12,516 nt of DNA from Lachnospiraceae bacterium (lineage in GTDB: Bacteria; Bacillota; Clostridia; Lachnospirales; Lachnospiraceae), in contig DLYC01000236.1 in assembly GCA_003447895.1 (NCBI GenBank), positions 1-12,516 on the forward strand, written 5' to 3'. Each line of letters opens with the position of its first letter. The first letter of the stretch is position 1. The notes below the pieces were generated by a model, which saw nothing but the letters and a program-made list of their open reading frames with translations, ran no database searches and had not been told where the DNA came from. The translations under genes and the position numbers were made by a program. This document shows, one piece after another, positions 1 to 7,278 of the stretch.

Positions 1-758
1 CCTTTGTAATAGATGATATCCGTGACGGCTTCCTTGGATTTGTTGAGCGCACGGATAAACCCGACGATTCCGTCGGGCTCATGAAATGTGATCTCCTCCG
101 CGGGCTCCTTTCTCCGATCCGTGTAGAGGATGGTCAGCTCGGGATTGAGGTAGGCCGTCTCATGCATGCGGCTCTTGATGTCCTCCTCCCGGAACCTCGT
201 CTTCTCAAAAATTTCAGGGTCAGGAAGGAAATTGATCCTCGTCCCGGTCCACTTGGTCTTTCCGGCCACCGGAAGGAGGCCGTCCACGAGCTCCGTGACG
301 GGATTTCCCCTCTCATAGGAGTCTTCATAAAGAAAACCGCCGCTTCCAACGCTGACGGTCATTCTACTGGACAGGGCATTGACTACGGAGGATCCGACGC
401 CGTGCAGTCCTCCGCTTGTCTTATATGCGTTGTTATCAAATTTGCCGCCGGCATGCAGGGTCGTAAAGACGACTCTCTCTGCGCTGACACCCTTTTCGTG
501 CATGCCGATCGGGATTCCTCTTCCGTCATCCTCCACCGTGCAGGATCCGTCCGCTTCGAGCGTGACCCTGATGGTGCTGCAGAATCCGGCGAGATGTTCA
601 TCGACGGAGTTATCCACGATCTCATAGATCAGGTGATTGAGGCCTCTTGTGGATACGCTTCCTATATACATTCCGGGCCTTACCCGGACTGCCTCGAGTC
701 CTTCGAGGACCTTGATACTGTCTGGCGTATACTGATTATTCTGGTCGTGATTTGCCAT
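1..758 (-). CDS. parE: Type IIA DNA topoisomerase subunit B (ParE/GyrB-like), 5' part
   Basis: Partial gene: the first 252 codons are present and it runs off the left edge. It encodes the ATPase subunit of a type IIA topoisomerase, the cytoplasmic partner of a ParC/GyrA-type cleavage subunit. Visible in order are the N-terminal VLEGLEAVRVRPGMYIG motif (residues 17-33), the Bergerat-fold ATP site YEIVDNSVDEH (45-55), DDGRGIP (77-83), and the ATP-lid GGLHGVGSSVVNALS (116-130). The transducer domain begins after about residue 210. The ATG is preceded by AAGGAG at good spacing. FTTLHAGGKFD and GVGSSVVNALS resemble the ParE-type paralogue of Lachnospiraceae more than their GyrB, but the discriminating C-terminal half is missing. 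Cotranscription with the degV gene 85 bases upstream is likely. Family is certain; the ParE versus GyrB choice is moderately sure. Confidence 0.88.
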   Translation of the reverse strand, partial: MANHDQNNQYTPDSIKVLEGLEAVRVRPGMYIGSVSTRGLNHLIYEIVDNSVDEHLAGFCSTIRVTLEADGSCTVEDDGRGIPIGMHEKGVSAERVVFTTLHAGGKFDNNAYKTSGGLHGVGSSVVNALSSRMTVSVGSGGFLYEDSYERGNPVTELVDGLLPVAGKTKWTGTRINFLPDPEIFEKTRFREEDIKSRMHETAYLNPELTILYTDRRKEPAEEITFHEPDGIVGFIRALNKSKEAVTDIIYYK

Positions 759-810
759 GCAAATCTCCTTTTATCTGTTATTTTGGAATGATTCTCTGAT
801 CATTTTTCTT

Positions 811-858
811 CCGTTTCGACCGGTTTTTTTTCGCACTTTCGATTTACCGGTCAAACGG
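811..858 (-). other. Long hairpin across the degV stop codon, degV/parE junction
   Basis: Arms at 811-824 and 846-858 pair over 13 bp with a single bulged C (817). The inner stem is GACCGGT/ACCGGTC, the outer stem is CCGTTT/AAACGG, and the loop is 21 bases. One arm includes the last codons and part of the stop codon of the degV gene. On the minus-strand transcript no U-run follows, so it does not look like a standard terminator for the degV-parE direction. A role in mRNA stability, processing or differential expression is inferred. Confidence 0.55.
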
Positions 859-1716
859 AATCTTTTTGGAGCAGGCGATCGCCAGCGCGCCGGGGCCGAT
901 ATGGCACGCGATGCTAAGGGACAGGACATCGTCCATGACGTGAATTCCCGGGAACGCCGCCCTGACTTCCTGCGAAAACTCCTCAAACTGTTCCGGGACA
1001 TTTCCGTGCACGGCATAGAGCCAGACATTCTCCTTGTCCGTACCGCCGTAAAGAGTTTCAATGTCATGCTTCATGGCATTGATCATGATATTCTTTCCCT
1101 GGTTAATGGTCCTGGTCTTGGAGAAAGCGTCGAGTCTCTCCCCCTTGATCTGAAGGACCGGCTTGATGCGAAGAAGGGATCCGATCGCAGCTGCCGCCGG
1201 GGTGATCCTTCCTCCCTTTTTGAGGTAGTGGAGCGTGTCCAGCATAATATAGATGCTGGATTCAAAGCGCACGCGCTCCAGTTCCTCCCGGATCTGCCTG
1301 GCGCTCAATCCCCTCTCTGCCATCTCAAGAGCGTCCAGGACGGAACGTTTCTGTGTGACAGAGATCCGCTGGTTATTGACCACTTCCACCTTGCCGTCGT
1401 AATCCTCCGCCAGCATTCTGGCGCTCTGGCAGGAGCCGGAAAGGCCGCTGCTCATGGGGATGTAGACCACCTCATCGTGCGTCTCAAGCGCCCGGTCCCA
1501 GAGACTCATCACATCCGACGGGGAGGGCTGGCTGGTCGCGATCTGTGCCCCGGCCGCCATTTTCTCATAGAACCGCTCCCTGCTGAGCGTAATGCCTTCG
1601 TAAAAAGTATCATTTCCGATCGTAAACGGCATAGGTACAACACTGATACCGTATTCTTCCGCTTCCTGTGGAGTGAAATGCGCATTGCTGTCCGTAATAA
1701 CTGCGATCTTTGACAT
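844..1716 (-). CDS. DegV family fatty-acid-binding protein (FakB-like)
   Basis: A 290-aa soluble protein of normal DegV length. Known family role: binds one fatty acid in a buried tunnel and presents its carboxylate to the kinase FakA, giving acyl-phosphate for phospholipid synthesis. Visible support: the N-terminal KIAVITDS strand, TSQPSP with Thr61-Ser62, SSGLSGS with Ser93, GGRITP with Arg170, and HIGPGA with His272. These match the carboxylate-binding and conserved positions of FakB proteins. The ATG has GGAG upstream. The gene has its own near-consensus promoter (1800-1828) and a 15-bp palindrome in the leader, and parE follows. FakA lies about 2.3 kb upstream on the same strand, which supports the kinase-partner role. 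Fatty-acid chain specificity cannot be read from the sequence. Confidence 0.92.
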   Translation of the reverse strand: MSKIAVITDSNAHFTPQEAEEYGISVVPMPFTIGNDTFYEGITLSRERFYEKMAAGAQIATSQPSPSDVMSLWDRALETHDEVVYIPMSSGLSGSCQSARMLAEDYDGKVEVVNNQRISVTQKRSVLDALEMAERGLSARQIREELERVRFESSIYIMLDTLHYLKKGGRITPAAAAIGSLLRIKPVLQIKGERLDAFSKTRTINQGKNIMINAMKHDIETLYGGTDKENVWLYAVHGNVPEQFEEFSQEVRAAFPGIHVMDDVLSLSIACHIGPGALAIACSKKIPFDR

Positions 1717-1763
1717 TGTATTCTCCGTTTCTGAAAACAGTGGCCTGTCCGATTAGTAGAGAG

Positions 1764-1778
1764 GATCCTTGAAGGATC
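1764..1778. promoter_or_regulatory. 15-bp palindrome in the degV leader, possible operator
   Basis: GATCCTT and AAGGATC form perfect 7-bp arms around a single central base. The site lies about 15-30 bases downstream of the inferred transcription start and about 48 bases before the start codon. This is a plausible position for a repressor site or a small hairpin. It does not match the FapR consensus known to me, and no regulator is identified. Confidence 0.35.
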
Positions 1779-1799
1779 ATCAAACTACAGTCAGAAAAC

Positions 1800-1828
1800 A
1801 TCATAATAATATGCCGGCGGAAAGTCAA
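1800..1828 (-). promoter_or_regulatory. Housekeeping sigma promoter for degV (-parE)
   Basis: On the minus strand TTGACT (1828-1823) and TATGAT (1805-1800) are separated by exactly 17 bases, each one mismatch from consensus. Transcription should start near 1793, leaving a leader of about 77 nt. It lies in the 211-base gap between recG and degV, so degV can be expressed independently of asp23-fakA-recG. No convincing intrinsic terminator for recG was seen in this gap. Confidence 0.75.
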
Positions 1829-1927
1829 CCGACCGGCTCAAATTCATTTCCGCACAGGGAGCGCATCAAATCGGGATCAGGAACAGGTAAGTCCGGGTAA
1901 GGAACACGTCGAGTCCTCATTGGCGCG

Positions 1928-3970
1928 TCAGATCGAGCGGAAATCGGGCCGCCGCATGGACGGAAGCTCGAAGGAGGGATCTGCCGCAAGCACTTCCTCC
2001 ACATAGGAGGCGGCCTTCTTCATGATCGAGGAGTCCTCATAAATGTCCGCGAGGATAAAGCCGAGTTCCCCGCTCTGCCTCTCGCCGAAGAGGTCTCCGG
2101 GGCCGCGAAGTTTGAGGTCCTCCTCCGCGATCACAAATCCGTCATTGGTCCTTTCGAGGATCTCCAGCCTCCTCGGTTTTTTGGAAGGATCATCTCCTCC
2201 CGCGGCGCCCGGCGTATAGAGAAAGATACAGTAGGACTGCCATTTTCCCCTGCCGACGCGGCCCCGGAGCTGATGCAGCTGCGACATTCCGAACCGCTCC
2301 GCGTTTTCGATCGCGATCACGGTCGCGTTGGGCACATCGATGCCCACTTCGATGACCGTTGTGGAGACGAGAAGATCCGTCTCTCCGGAGGAGAACCGTT
2401 CCATCACTTCCGTCTTTTCCTTCGGTTTCATGCGGCCGTTCAGAGAATCGATCTTCACTTCGGGAGGGAAGATCTTTCTCAGCTTTTCGGTGTAATCTTT
2501 CACGTTTTCAAGCTCTGACATCTCCCCCTCTTCCACTTCGGGGCAGATCACATACGCCTGCCTCCCCTGGCTGATCTGTCCATAGAGAAAACGGTAAATG
2601 CGGGGCCTCTCTCCGGTATTAATGGCGAGGTTCCGGATGGGAAGCCTTCCCGAGGGCATCTCGTCCAGGACTGAGATCTGCAGGTCCCCGTACATGATGA
2701 TCGCAAGGGTTCTCGGGATCGGGGTCGCGCTCATGACAAGGACGGGGACCGATTTTCCTTTTCCGGCAAGGCTCTCCCTCTGCCGGACTCCGAACCGGTG
2801 CTGTTCATCGGTAATGACAAGTCCAAGATCCTTATACTCCACGGAATCCTGGATCAGCGCATGGGTCCCGATGATGATATCCGCCTCCCCCGAGGCGATC
2901 TTTTCGTAAGCGGCTTTTCTGGCCTTACCTTTGACGGATCCCGTAAGGAGAACCGGATTGATGGGAAGAGCATACTGATCCTTGAGCTTCTCCAGATTCT
3001 CCATATGCTGAACGGCAAGCACCTCTGTGGGCGCCATCAGGGCTCCCTGCCTTCCGTTTTCACTGCACATAAGAAGAGCCAGAAACGCGAGGATCGTCTT
3101 TCCGGACCCGACGTCTCCCTGAAGGAGCCGGCTCATGACATACTCGCCCGTGAGGTCTCTTTGAATCTCCTGCCATGCCCTCTTCTGCGCCCCGGTGAGG
3201 GAATACGGAAGTTTCCCGATGAGCTGTCCGGGAAGGGACGCCGCGGCCATCGGGCGCTCATTCCTGAGTCCCTCGTTCTCTATTTTCTTCTTTCTGATCC
3301 CCAGGATAAACTCAAAGAATTCGTCAAAGATAAGGCGGCTCCTGGCTTTTCCCAGCTCTTCCATGCTCTTTGGGTGGTGGATGCCACGGACCGCTTCCTC
3401 CCTGGCGCAGAGATTCAGGCGCTCTCTGTCTTTTGGCGGCAGATAATCCTCCAGCGGGGGAAGTCCCTCCAGCGCCTGGTCGATGAGCGCGCTCATCTGC
3501 TTGTTCTTCATCCCCTGAAAGAGCGGATAGACCGGCTGGTAGGTGTCCTCGAGATCGTGGTAGTCCTCCAGCGTATAGACGCGGGGCTGCTCCATGTAAG
3601 AGAGCCCGCGGGCGGTCTTTTTCATCGTGCCCATAAAGACGCGCTGGCAGCCCGCCGGCAGGTTTTTGACCATGTAGGGCATATTGTAATAGGTAAGCCG
3701 GACATCCCCCGTCGCGTCCCCCGCCCTGAAATTACAGATGCTGCGGCCGCCGGTCCTGACAGAGGACCCTTTCCCGATCACAGTCAGAAGGACCGCGCAG
3801 ACTTTTCCTTCCTCAGCCTGCGAGACCGCGGACAGACTCACATATTTTTCGTAGCGGGACGGGTAATATGTGACGAGGTCATTGACCGTGCGGATCCCCC
3901 TGCTGTACAAAAGCTCCGCTGTCTTTGTCCCGACCCTTTTCAGTTTTGCCACATCTGTCTCAAGATCCAT
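1928..3970 (-). CDS. recG: ATP-dependent DNA helicase RecG
   Basis: A 680-aa SF2 helicase of normal RecG length that remodels stalled replication forks and recombination intermediates. In order: a wedge/OB domain with the N-terminal KLKRVGTKTAELL segment, Walker A GDVGSGKT (285-292), motif II DEQH (388-391), motif III SATPIPRT (414-421), motif V around TTVIEVGIDVPNAT, motif VI QLRGRVGRG (567-575), and the RecG-specific GPGDLFGERQSG (624-634). I chose the ATG at 3970 because it has AGGAGAG at ideal spacing and begins MDLETDVAKLKRVG like other RecG proteins. An upstream in-frame ATG at 4042 would add 24 residues across a strong hairpin and has only a weak ribosome binding site. fakA ends 87 bases upstream, so the two are likely in one operon, the order seen in many Firmicutes. 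Confidence 0.96.
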   Translation of the reverse strand: MDLETDVAKLKRVGTKTAELLYSRGIRTVNDLVTYYPSRYEKYVSLSAVSQAEEGKVCAVLLTVIGKGSSVRTGGRSICNFRAGDATGDVRLTYYNMPYMVKNLPAGCQRVFMGTMKKTARGLSYMEQPRVYTLEDYHDLEDTYQPVYPLFQGMKNKQMSALIDQALEGLPPLEDYLPPKDRERLNLCAREEAVRGIHHPKSMEELGKARSRLIFDEFFEFILGIRKKKIENEGLRNERPMAAASLPGQLIGKLPYSLTGAQKRAWQEIQRDLTGEYVMSRLLQGDVGSGKTILAFLALLMCSENGRQGALMAPTEVLAVQHMENLEKLKDQYALPINPVLLTGSVKGKARKAAYEKIASGEADIIIGTHALIQDSVEYKDLGLVITDEQHRFGVRQRESLAGKGKSVPVLVMSATPIPRTLAIIMYGDLQISVLDEMPSGRLPIRNLAINTGERPRIYRFLYGQISQGRQAYVICPEVEEGEMSELENVKDYTEKLRKIFPPEVKIDSLNGRMKPKEKTEVMERFSSGETDLLVSTTVIEVGIDVPNATVIAIENAERFGMSQLHQLRGRVGRGKWQSYCIFLYTPGAAGGDDPSKKPRRLEILERTNDGFVIAEEDLKLRGPGDLFGERQSGELGFILADIYEDSSIMKKAASYVEEVLAADPSFELPSMRRPDFRSI

Positions 3971-4003
3971 GTCTTCTCTCCTGTGATCCTTTTTTCCTAA
4001 AGA

Positions 4004-4029
4004 GACCGGATGCCTTGTGACATCCGGTC
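4004..4029. other. Perfect 9-bp hairpin between fakA and recG
   Basis: GACCGGATG (4004-4012) and CATCCGGTC (4021-4029) form a perfect stem with an 8-base loop, between the fakA stop and the preferred recG start. On the minus-strand transcript it is followed by TCTTTAGG rather than a strong U-run, so it would at most attenuate. It may instead be an RNA processing or stability element setting the recG to fakA ratio. Its presence argues against the upstream recG start at 4042, which would translate through it. Confidence 0.5.
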
Positions 4030-4057
4030 CTTTTGATTCCATTTTCCTATTCGCTTA

Positions 4058-5752
4058 TTATTCTGCGGACAAAATATAGTAGTAGATGGGCTGTCCGCCG
4101 TACTGAAGCTCCACATCGCAGGATGTAAAGGCTTCGGCCGCTCTTTTCCGGAGCTTCTCCGCATTTTCTTCACTCACTTCTTTGCCGTAATAGATGCTGA
4201 CGATCTCCGTATCTTCCTGTACGATCTTCTCAAGTGATTCGAATGTGACATCCTCGATCCCCTTGCCGGTGGCCAGTATACCGTTGTCACCGATTCCCAT
4301 GATATCGCCCTGGTGGATCGTGATTCCGTCAATCTCCGTATCTCTTACCGCATAGGTGACCTCGGCGCTGTGAACATTGCCGATCTCTTCTGTCATATTC
4401 GCCTTGTTGGCTTCGGCGTCGAGATCCGGCATGTAATTGATCACAGCCGTGATTCCCTGCGGAACGGTCGTCGTGGGAACGACAACCACCTTCTTGTCCT
4501 TGGACAGGGAAGCCGCCTGGTTGGCCGCCATGATGATATTCTTGTTGTTGGGAAGAACAAATACGGTGTCGGCATTTACCTTTTCGACGGCTTTTATGAC
4601 ATCATCCGTGCTGGGATTCATGGTCTGTCCTCCGCTGATCACATGATCCACACCGAGGCCTGTAAAGATGTCCGCAATTCCGTCTCCGACAGATACAGTG
4701 ATAAAGCCCACTTCCTTCCTGGGCTGTTCAGGCACTGTCTCCTCCGCTTTCTCCGGATTCTCAGCTTCTCCGGATGCCGGTTTGTCGTTTTCCGCACGCT
4801 TCGTTCCCTGATCCGCTTCCTTGAGATTGAGGAGCCTCACTTCGCCGAGCTCACCGAACTTCTGGCTTCTCTGGATGATGAGACCGGGATCGTTGGTCTG
4901 GATCCTGACGTGAAGGATATCGCCCTCCACCGCGCATTTGACCTTGTCTCCCAGGGATTTGAGGAATTCCACATACTCCTTCTGGTCCCGCGAAGAGGGC
5001 TTCTTGGCCATCAGGATCGTCATCCGCATTTTATAGATAAAGCGCAGAGATTCGACATCGACGGTCTCCCTCTCGGGTTCTTTCTCTTTCTCTTCTTCCT
5101 TCTGAGTGAGCGCGCTGTAGTCGATCTCCTTGCCCATAAAGCAGTCGCAGGCGCCCTTCATGACCTGCACAAGTCCCTGTCCGCCGGAATCGACAACGCC
5201 CGCCTGCTTGAGTACAGGGAGCAGCTCCGGTGTCATGGCGAGGGTCTTCTCCGCCTCTTCGAGCACGGCCCCGAGGAAGATCTCCAGGTTCTCTTCCCCT
5301 TTGTCAGCCAGCTCTCTGGACTTTAAGGCCGCGCCCTTGGCGACGGTCAGGATCGTGCCCTCCTTGGGCTTCATAACAGCTTTGTAGGCGGTCTCCACGG
5401 CCCTGTCAAAGGCATTGGCAAGTACAGGGATCGTGAGCTCGGTCTCTGTCTTTGCGACCTTTCCGAAACCGCGGATCAGCTGTGAAAGGATAACGCCGGA
5501 GTTTCCTCTTGCCCCTCTGAGGGACCCGGAAGACATCGCCTTGCAGATATCTTTCATGGAGGCGTTCTCTCCAAGGTCAGCCACTTCCTTGACGGCTGAT
5601 TTGATCGTCAGTGTCATATTGGTTCCGGTATCGCCGTCCGGCACCGGAAATACGTTTAATTCATTGATCCACTCTTTATTTGCTTCCAAACTGGCCGCTC
5701 CGGAAAAGAACATCCTCGCGAGCAGCCTTGCATCGATTGCGCTGGTAGTCAC
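4058..5752 (-). CDS. fakA: Fatty acid kinase catalytic subunit FakA-like (DAK2/YloV family)
   Basis: A 564-aa cytoplasmic protein. The known family phosphorylates fatty acids held by a FakB/DegV protein. The N-terminal DhaL (ATP/Mg) domain shows NVFPVPDGDTGTNM (33-46), GSLRGARGNSGVILSQLIRG (76-95) and VVDSGGQGL (187-194). A Glu/Lys-rich linker (218-230) leads to a middle domain (about 235-312). A second charged linker (about 313-345) leads to the C-terminal YloV domain with FVLPNNKNIIMAANQAA (398-414). The start is GTG: AGGAGG lies 8 bases upstream, and the nearby ATG gives only a two-codon frame. Oddity: where staphylococcal-type FakA has Cys and a His-x-His pair binding zinc, I see FIYKMR (Lys241) and HVRIQTNDPG (Arg283, Gln285). 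The gene sits between asp23 and recG, the common Firmicutes order. Confidence 0.92.
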   Translation of the reverse strand: MTTSAIDARLLARMFFSGAASLEANKEWINELNVFPVPDGDTGTNMTLTIKSAVKEVADLGENASMKDICKAMSSGSLRGARGNSGVILSQLIRGFGKVAKTETELTIPVLANAFDRAVETAYKAVMKPKEGTILTVAKGAALKSRELADKGEENLEIFLGAVLEEAEKTLAMTPELLPVLKQAGVVDSGGQGLVQVMKGACDCFMGKEIDYSALTQKEEEKEKEPERETVDVESLRFIYKMRMTILMAKKPSSRDQKEYVEFLKSLGDKVKCAVEGDILHVRIQTNDPGLIIQRSQKFGELGEVRLLNLKEADQGTKRAENDKPASGEAENPEKAEETVPEQPRKEVGFITVSVGDGIADIFTGLGVDHVISGGQTMNPSTDDVIKAVEKVNADTVFVLPNNKNIIMAANQAASLSKDKKVVVVPTTTVPQGITAVINYMPDLDAEANKANMTEEIGNVHSAEVTYAVRDTEIDGITIHQGDIMGIGDNGILATGKGIEDVTFESLEKIVQEDTEIVSIYYGKEVSEENAEKLRKRAAEAFTSCDVELQYGGQPIYYYILSAE

Positions 5753-5805
5753 CGCATCTTCCTCCTGCTAATTTAGATTACTTACAGTGTAAAGGCTCGC
5801 GTCAG

Positions 5806-6168
5806 TCAGTCTATGACCCTGACGCCTTCCACGTATACATTGATCTTTTCAACTTCGAGACCGGTAAAGTCTTCGACATGATAGCGGACGGAAGAGATCA
5901 GGTTATCCGTCACTGCCGGAATATTCACACCATAGGAAACGATGACATGGAAATCAATAATGAGTTTATTTCTGGAACTCAGGGTTACATTGATACCTTT
6001 TGTCATGCTCTCTCTCTTTAAGAGATTGACAAATCCTTCTTTACTGTTCACGCCTGCCATTCCGACAATGCCAAAGCATTCATTGGCAACGCTGCCGGCA
6101 TACTGTGCGATCACTTCAGGATCCACACTGATATTACCCATATGTGTATTGAACAAAAATGTCTTCAA
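5806..6168 (-). CDS. Asp23/Gls24 family envelope stress response protein
   Basis: A 120-aa Asp23/DUF322 protein (YloU-like). It shows the family core IAQYAGSVANECFGIVGMAG near the N-terminus, LIIDFHVIVSYGVNI in the middle and VEKINVYVEGVRV at the C-terminus. Family members are small, abundant membrane-proximal proteins tied to cell-envelope homeostasis; the biochemical role is unclear. The start is probably TTG at 6168, which has AAAGGAG at 8-base spacing and yields MKTFLFNTHMGNISVDPEV. The ATG nine codons downstream (6141) lacks a ribosome binding site. The frame stays open further upstream, but that part does not look like the family. fakA follows 53 bases downstream, as in many Firmicutes. 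The leader is about 135 nt and carries a terminator-like structure. Confidence 0.88.
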   Translation of the reverse strand: MKTFLFNTHMGNISVDPEVIAQYAGSVANECFGIVGMAGVNSKEGFVNLLKRESMTKGINVTLSSRNKLIIDFHVIVSYGVNIPAVTDNLISSVRYHVEDFTGLEVEKINVYVEGVRVID

Positions 6169-6242
6169 AGGCTTTTCTCCTTTCAGGCCGTGTAATCGGC
6201 ATAATTGCGATCCATCGAAGAAACACTGAGTCCGGATCCTCC

Positions 6243-6274
6243 AAAAAATGCGGCCTGCCGTTTCCGGTTGAGGC
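6243..6274 (-). promoter_or_regulatory. Attenuator-like hairpin in the asp23 leader
   Basis: In the minus-strand transcript GCCT/AGGC and CCG/CGG pair around a GAAA tetraloop with a small internal loop, followed by CGCA and six T's. This resembles a weak intrinsic terminator within the roughly 135-nt leader, about 75 bases before the start codon. The stem is short, so premature termination is only a possibility. Confidence 0.3.
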
Positions 6275-6308
6275 TCCTTCTTCAAGAGAACACGATAAAT
6301 CAATATAG

Positions 6309-6337
6309 ATTATACCCTTAAACAACAGAAAAGAAAA
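6309..6337 (-). promoter_or_regulatory. Putative promoter for asp23-fakA-recG
   Basis: A perfect -10 TATAAT (6314-6309) preceded by GGG is present. The -35 at 17-base spacing (TTTTCT) is poor, so this call rests mostly on the -10. It is divergent from the rpmB promoter, with the two -35 regions about 55 bases apart. Confidence 0.45.
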
Positions 6338-6391
6338 GAATGGATTCTCCGATGTCCTTTTGAAAAATGGCGCAATTCCTGTATTTTTTTC

Positions 6392-6420
6392 TTGCAATAC
6401 CGATTCATTTTTGATACTAT
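6392..6420 (+). promoter_or_regulatory. Promoter for rpmB
   Basis: TTGCAA (6392-6397) and TACTAT (6415-6420) are separated by 17 bases, giving a start near 6427 and a leader of about 38 nt that ends in AGGAGGTG before the ATG. Confidence 0.65.
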
Positions 6421-6464
6421 ACAAATGTTGTAGACCCGAATAAGAATGTTAGGAGGTGTTTAAG

Positions 6465-6650
6465 ATGGCGAAATGTGATATCTGCGGCAAGGGCGCTCAT
6501 TTCGGAAATAACGTCAGCCATTCTCATAGAAGATCAAACAGAATCTGGAATTCCAACATCCAGAGAGTTGCTGTGAGCGTAAACGGCGCGAAAAAGAGAA
6601 TCCACGTCTGCACCAGCTGCCTTAGATCCGGCAAGGTTGAGCGCGGCTGA
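6465..6650 (+). CDS. rpmB: 50S ribosomal protein L28 (bL28)
   Basis: A 61-aa basic ribosomal protein of normal length, starting MAKCDICGKG. Two CxxC pairs (Cys4/Cys7 and Cys49/Cys52) mark the zinc-binding (C+) form, and the NVSHSHRRSNRIW segment (16-28) is the L28 signature. The ATG at 6465 has a near-perfect AGGAGGTG. A GTG three codons upstream lies inside that ribosome binding site and is not used. The gene is monocistronic, with its own promoter and terminator, and divergent from asp23 as in many Firmicutes. The C+ form has a potential link to zinc supply, although the COG0523 genes in this window are over 4 kb away. Confidence 0.97.
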   Translation: MAKCDICGKGAHFGNNVSHSHRRSNRIWNSNIQRVAVSVNGAKKRIHVCTSCLRSGKVERG

Positions 6651-6685
6651 TTCTAACTGCGTGAAAGCGAATTTAGGCAATTAAT

Positions 6686-6725
6686 AAGATCACCGATGGC
6701 AGGCCAGCGGTGATCTTAATTTTTT
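6686..6725 (+). terminator. Intrinsic terminator of rpmB
   Basis: AAGATCACCG (6686-6695) pairs perfectly with CGGTGATCTT (6708-6717), followed by AATTTTTT. It lies between the converging rpmB and gerW genes. The opposite strand has only a broken T-run (TTATTAATT), so it may serve gerW weakly. Confidence 0.9.
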
Positions 6726-6754
6726 GCCTTCAGGCATCTTTATGCGGTTGTACA

Positions 6755-7198
6755 TTATTTCGTACTTACGGTTGTTCTTCCCTCTTTCACGGGAACTTCC
6801 CGGATCTCCGGCTCGGGAAACGCGGCTTTCACAGCGTCTTCATCAGAGATCATGGGCTCTTTTTTCCCTTTCAGCTTATCAATGACATCCGGAATCATAT
6901 CCACAAGCTTGGTGACAGCCGTCTGGTTATTGATATTGACAACTTTAGTCTGTCCGTTTTTGAGGATCAGGATCGCGGTGGGTGTCATCTTTGCGGAGAA
7001 GCCGCCCGCTCCCTTGTCCTTGTGATCCGTTCCGTCAGCGCCCGCACCGCATCCGATCGATACGTCGGACAGCGGGATAATGATCTGATCCCCGATCCTG
7101 ACAGGTGCTCCGACGACTGTCTTCGACGTCAAAACGCCTTCCGCGCCGTCCATAAGTGATTTCACGACCGTTGAGATATTGTTCTTTTCTTCGGACAT
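6755..7198 (-). CDS. gerW: GerW family sporulation protein (YtfJ)
   Basis: A 147-aa protein of the GerW/YtfJ family, which in Bacillus is a forespore protein needed for efficient germination. The family core is clear: an N-terminal helix, then TVVGAPVRIGDQIIIPLSDVSIGCGAG (about 27-53), a Gly-rich segment, and AILILKNGQTKVVNI, followed by a C-terminal helix with LVDMIPDVIDKLK (97-109). AGAGG precedes the ATG. The upstream DUF2953 gene corresponds to ytfI, the neighbour of ytfJ in B. subtilis, so this pair is conserved and supports a spore-forming host. It is the last gene of the leftward run that begins at licD. The molecular activity of the family is not known. Confidence 0.9.
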   Translation of the reverse strand: MSEEKNNISTVVKSLMDGAEGVLTSKTVVGAPVRIGDQIIIPLSDVSIGCGAGADGTDHKDKGAGGFSAKMTPTAILILKNGQTKVVNINNQTAVTKLVDMIPDVIDKLKGKKEPMISDEDAVKAAFPEPEIREVPVKEGRTTVSTK

Positions 7199-7278
7199 CC
7201 TAAACCTCTTTCTTCCGCATTGCGGATCTCATTTGTGTGTTCAAATCTATGATTCCTGCTGCCTGAATTTTCACACAG

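Noticed and set aside
757..1713. Plus-strand open frame of 318 codons opposite degV
   Set aside because: Antisense of a well-supported DegV gene; the sequence is not protein-like for any family I know.
1825..1920. 31-codon minus-strand frame between recG and degV
   Set aside because: No Shine-Dalgarno, overlaps the -35 box of the degV promoter, and the Pro/Asp-rich product is not recognised.
2798..4000. Long open frame on the plus strand opposite recG (400 codons)
   Set aside because: It is antisense to unmistakable RecG motifs, has no family-like sequence and reflects GC-rich third positions of recG.
4313..5326. Plus-strand open frame of 337 codons opposite fakA
   Set aside because: Antisense of fakA with its conserved motifs; no independent support.
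6134..6424. 96-codon minus-strand frame overlapping the start of asp23 in another phase
   Set aside because: It begins upstream of the putative asp23 promoter, spans the leader and lacks a ribosome binding site; likely chance.
7214..7226. 13-bp palindrome TCCGCA-T-TGCGGA before gerW
   Set aside because: Short, no T-run, no promoter elements at suitable positions; could be chance, so not called as a regulatory site.
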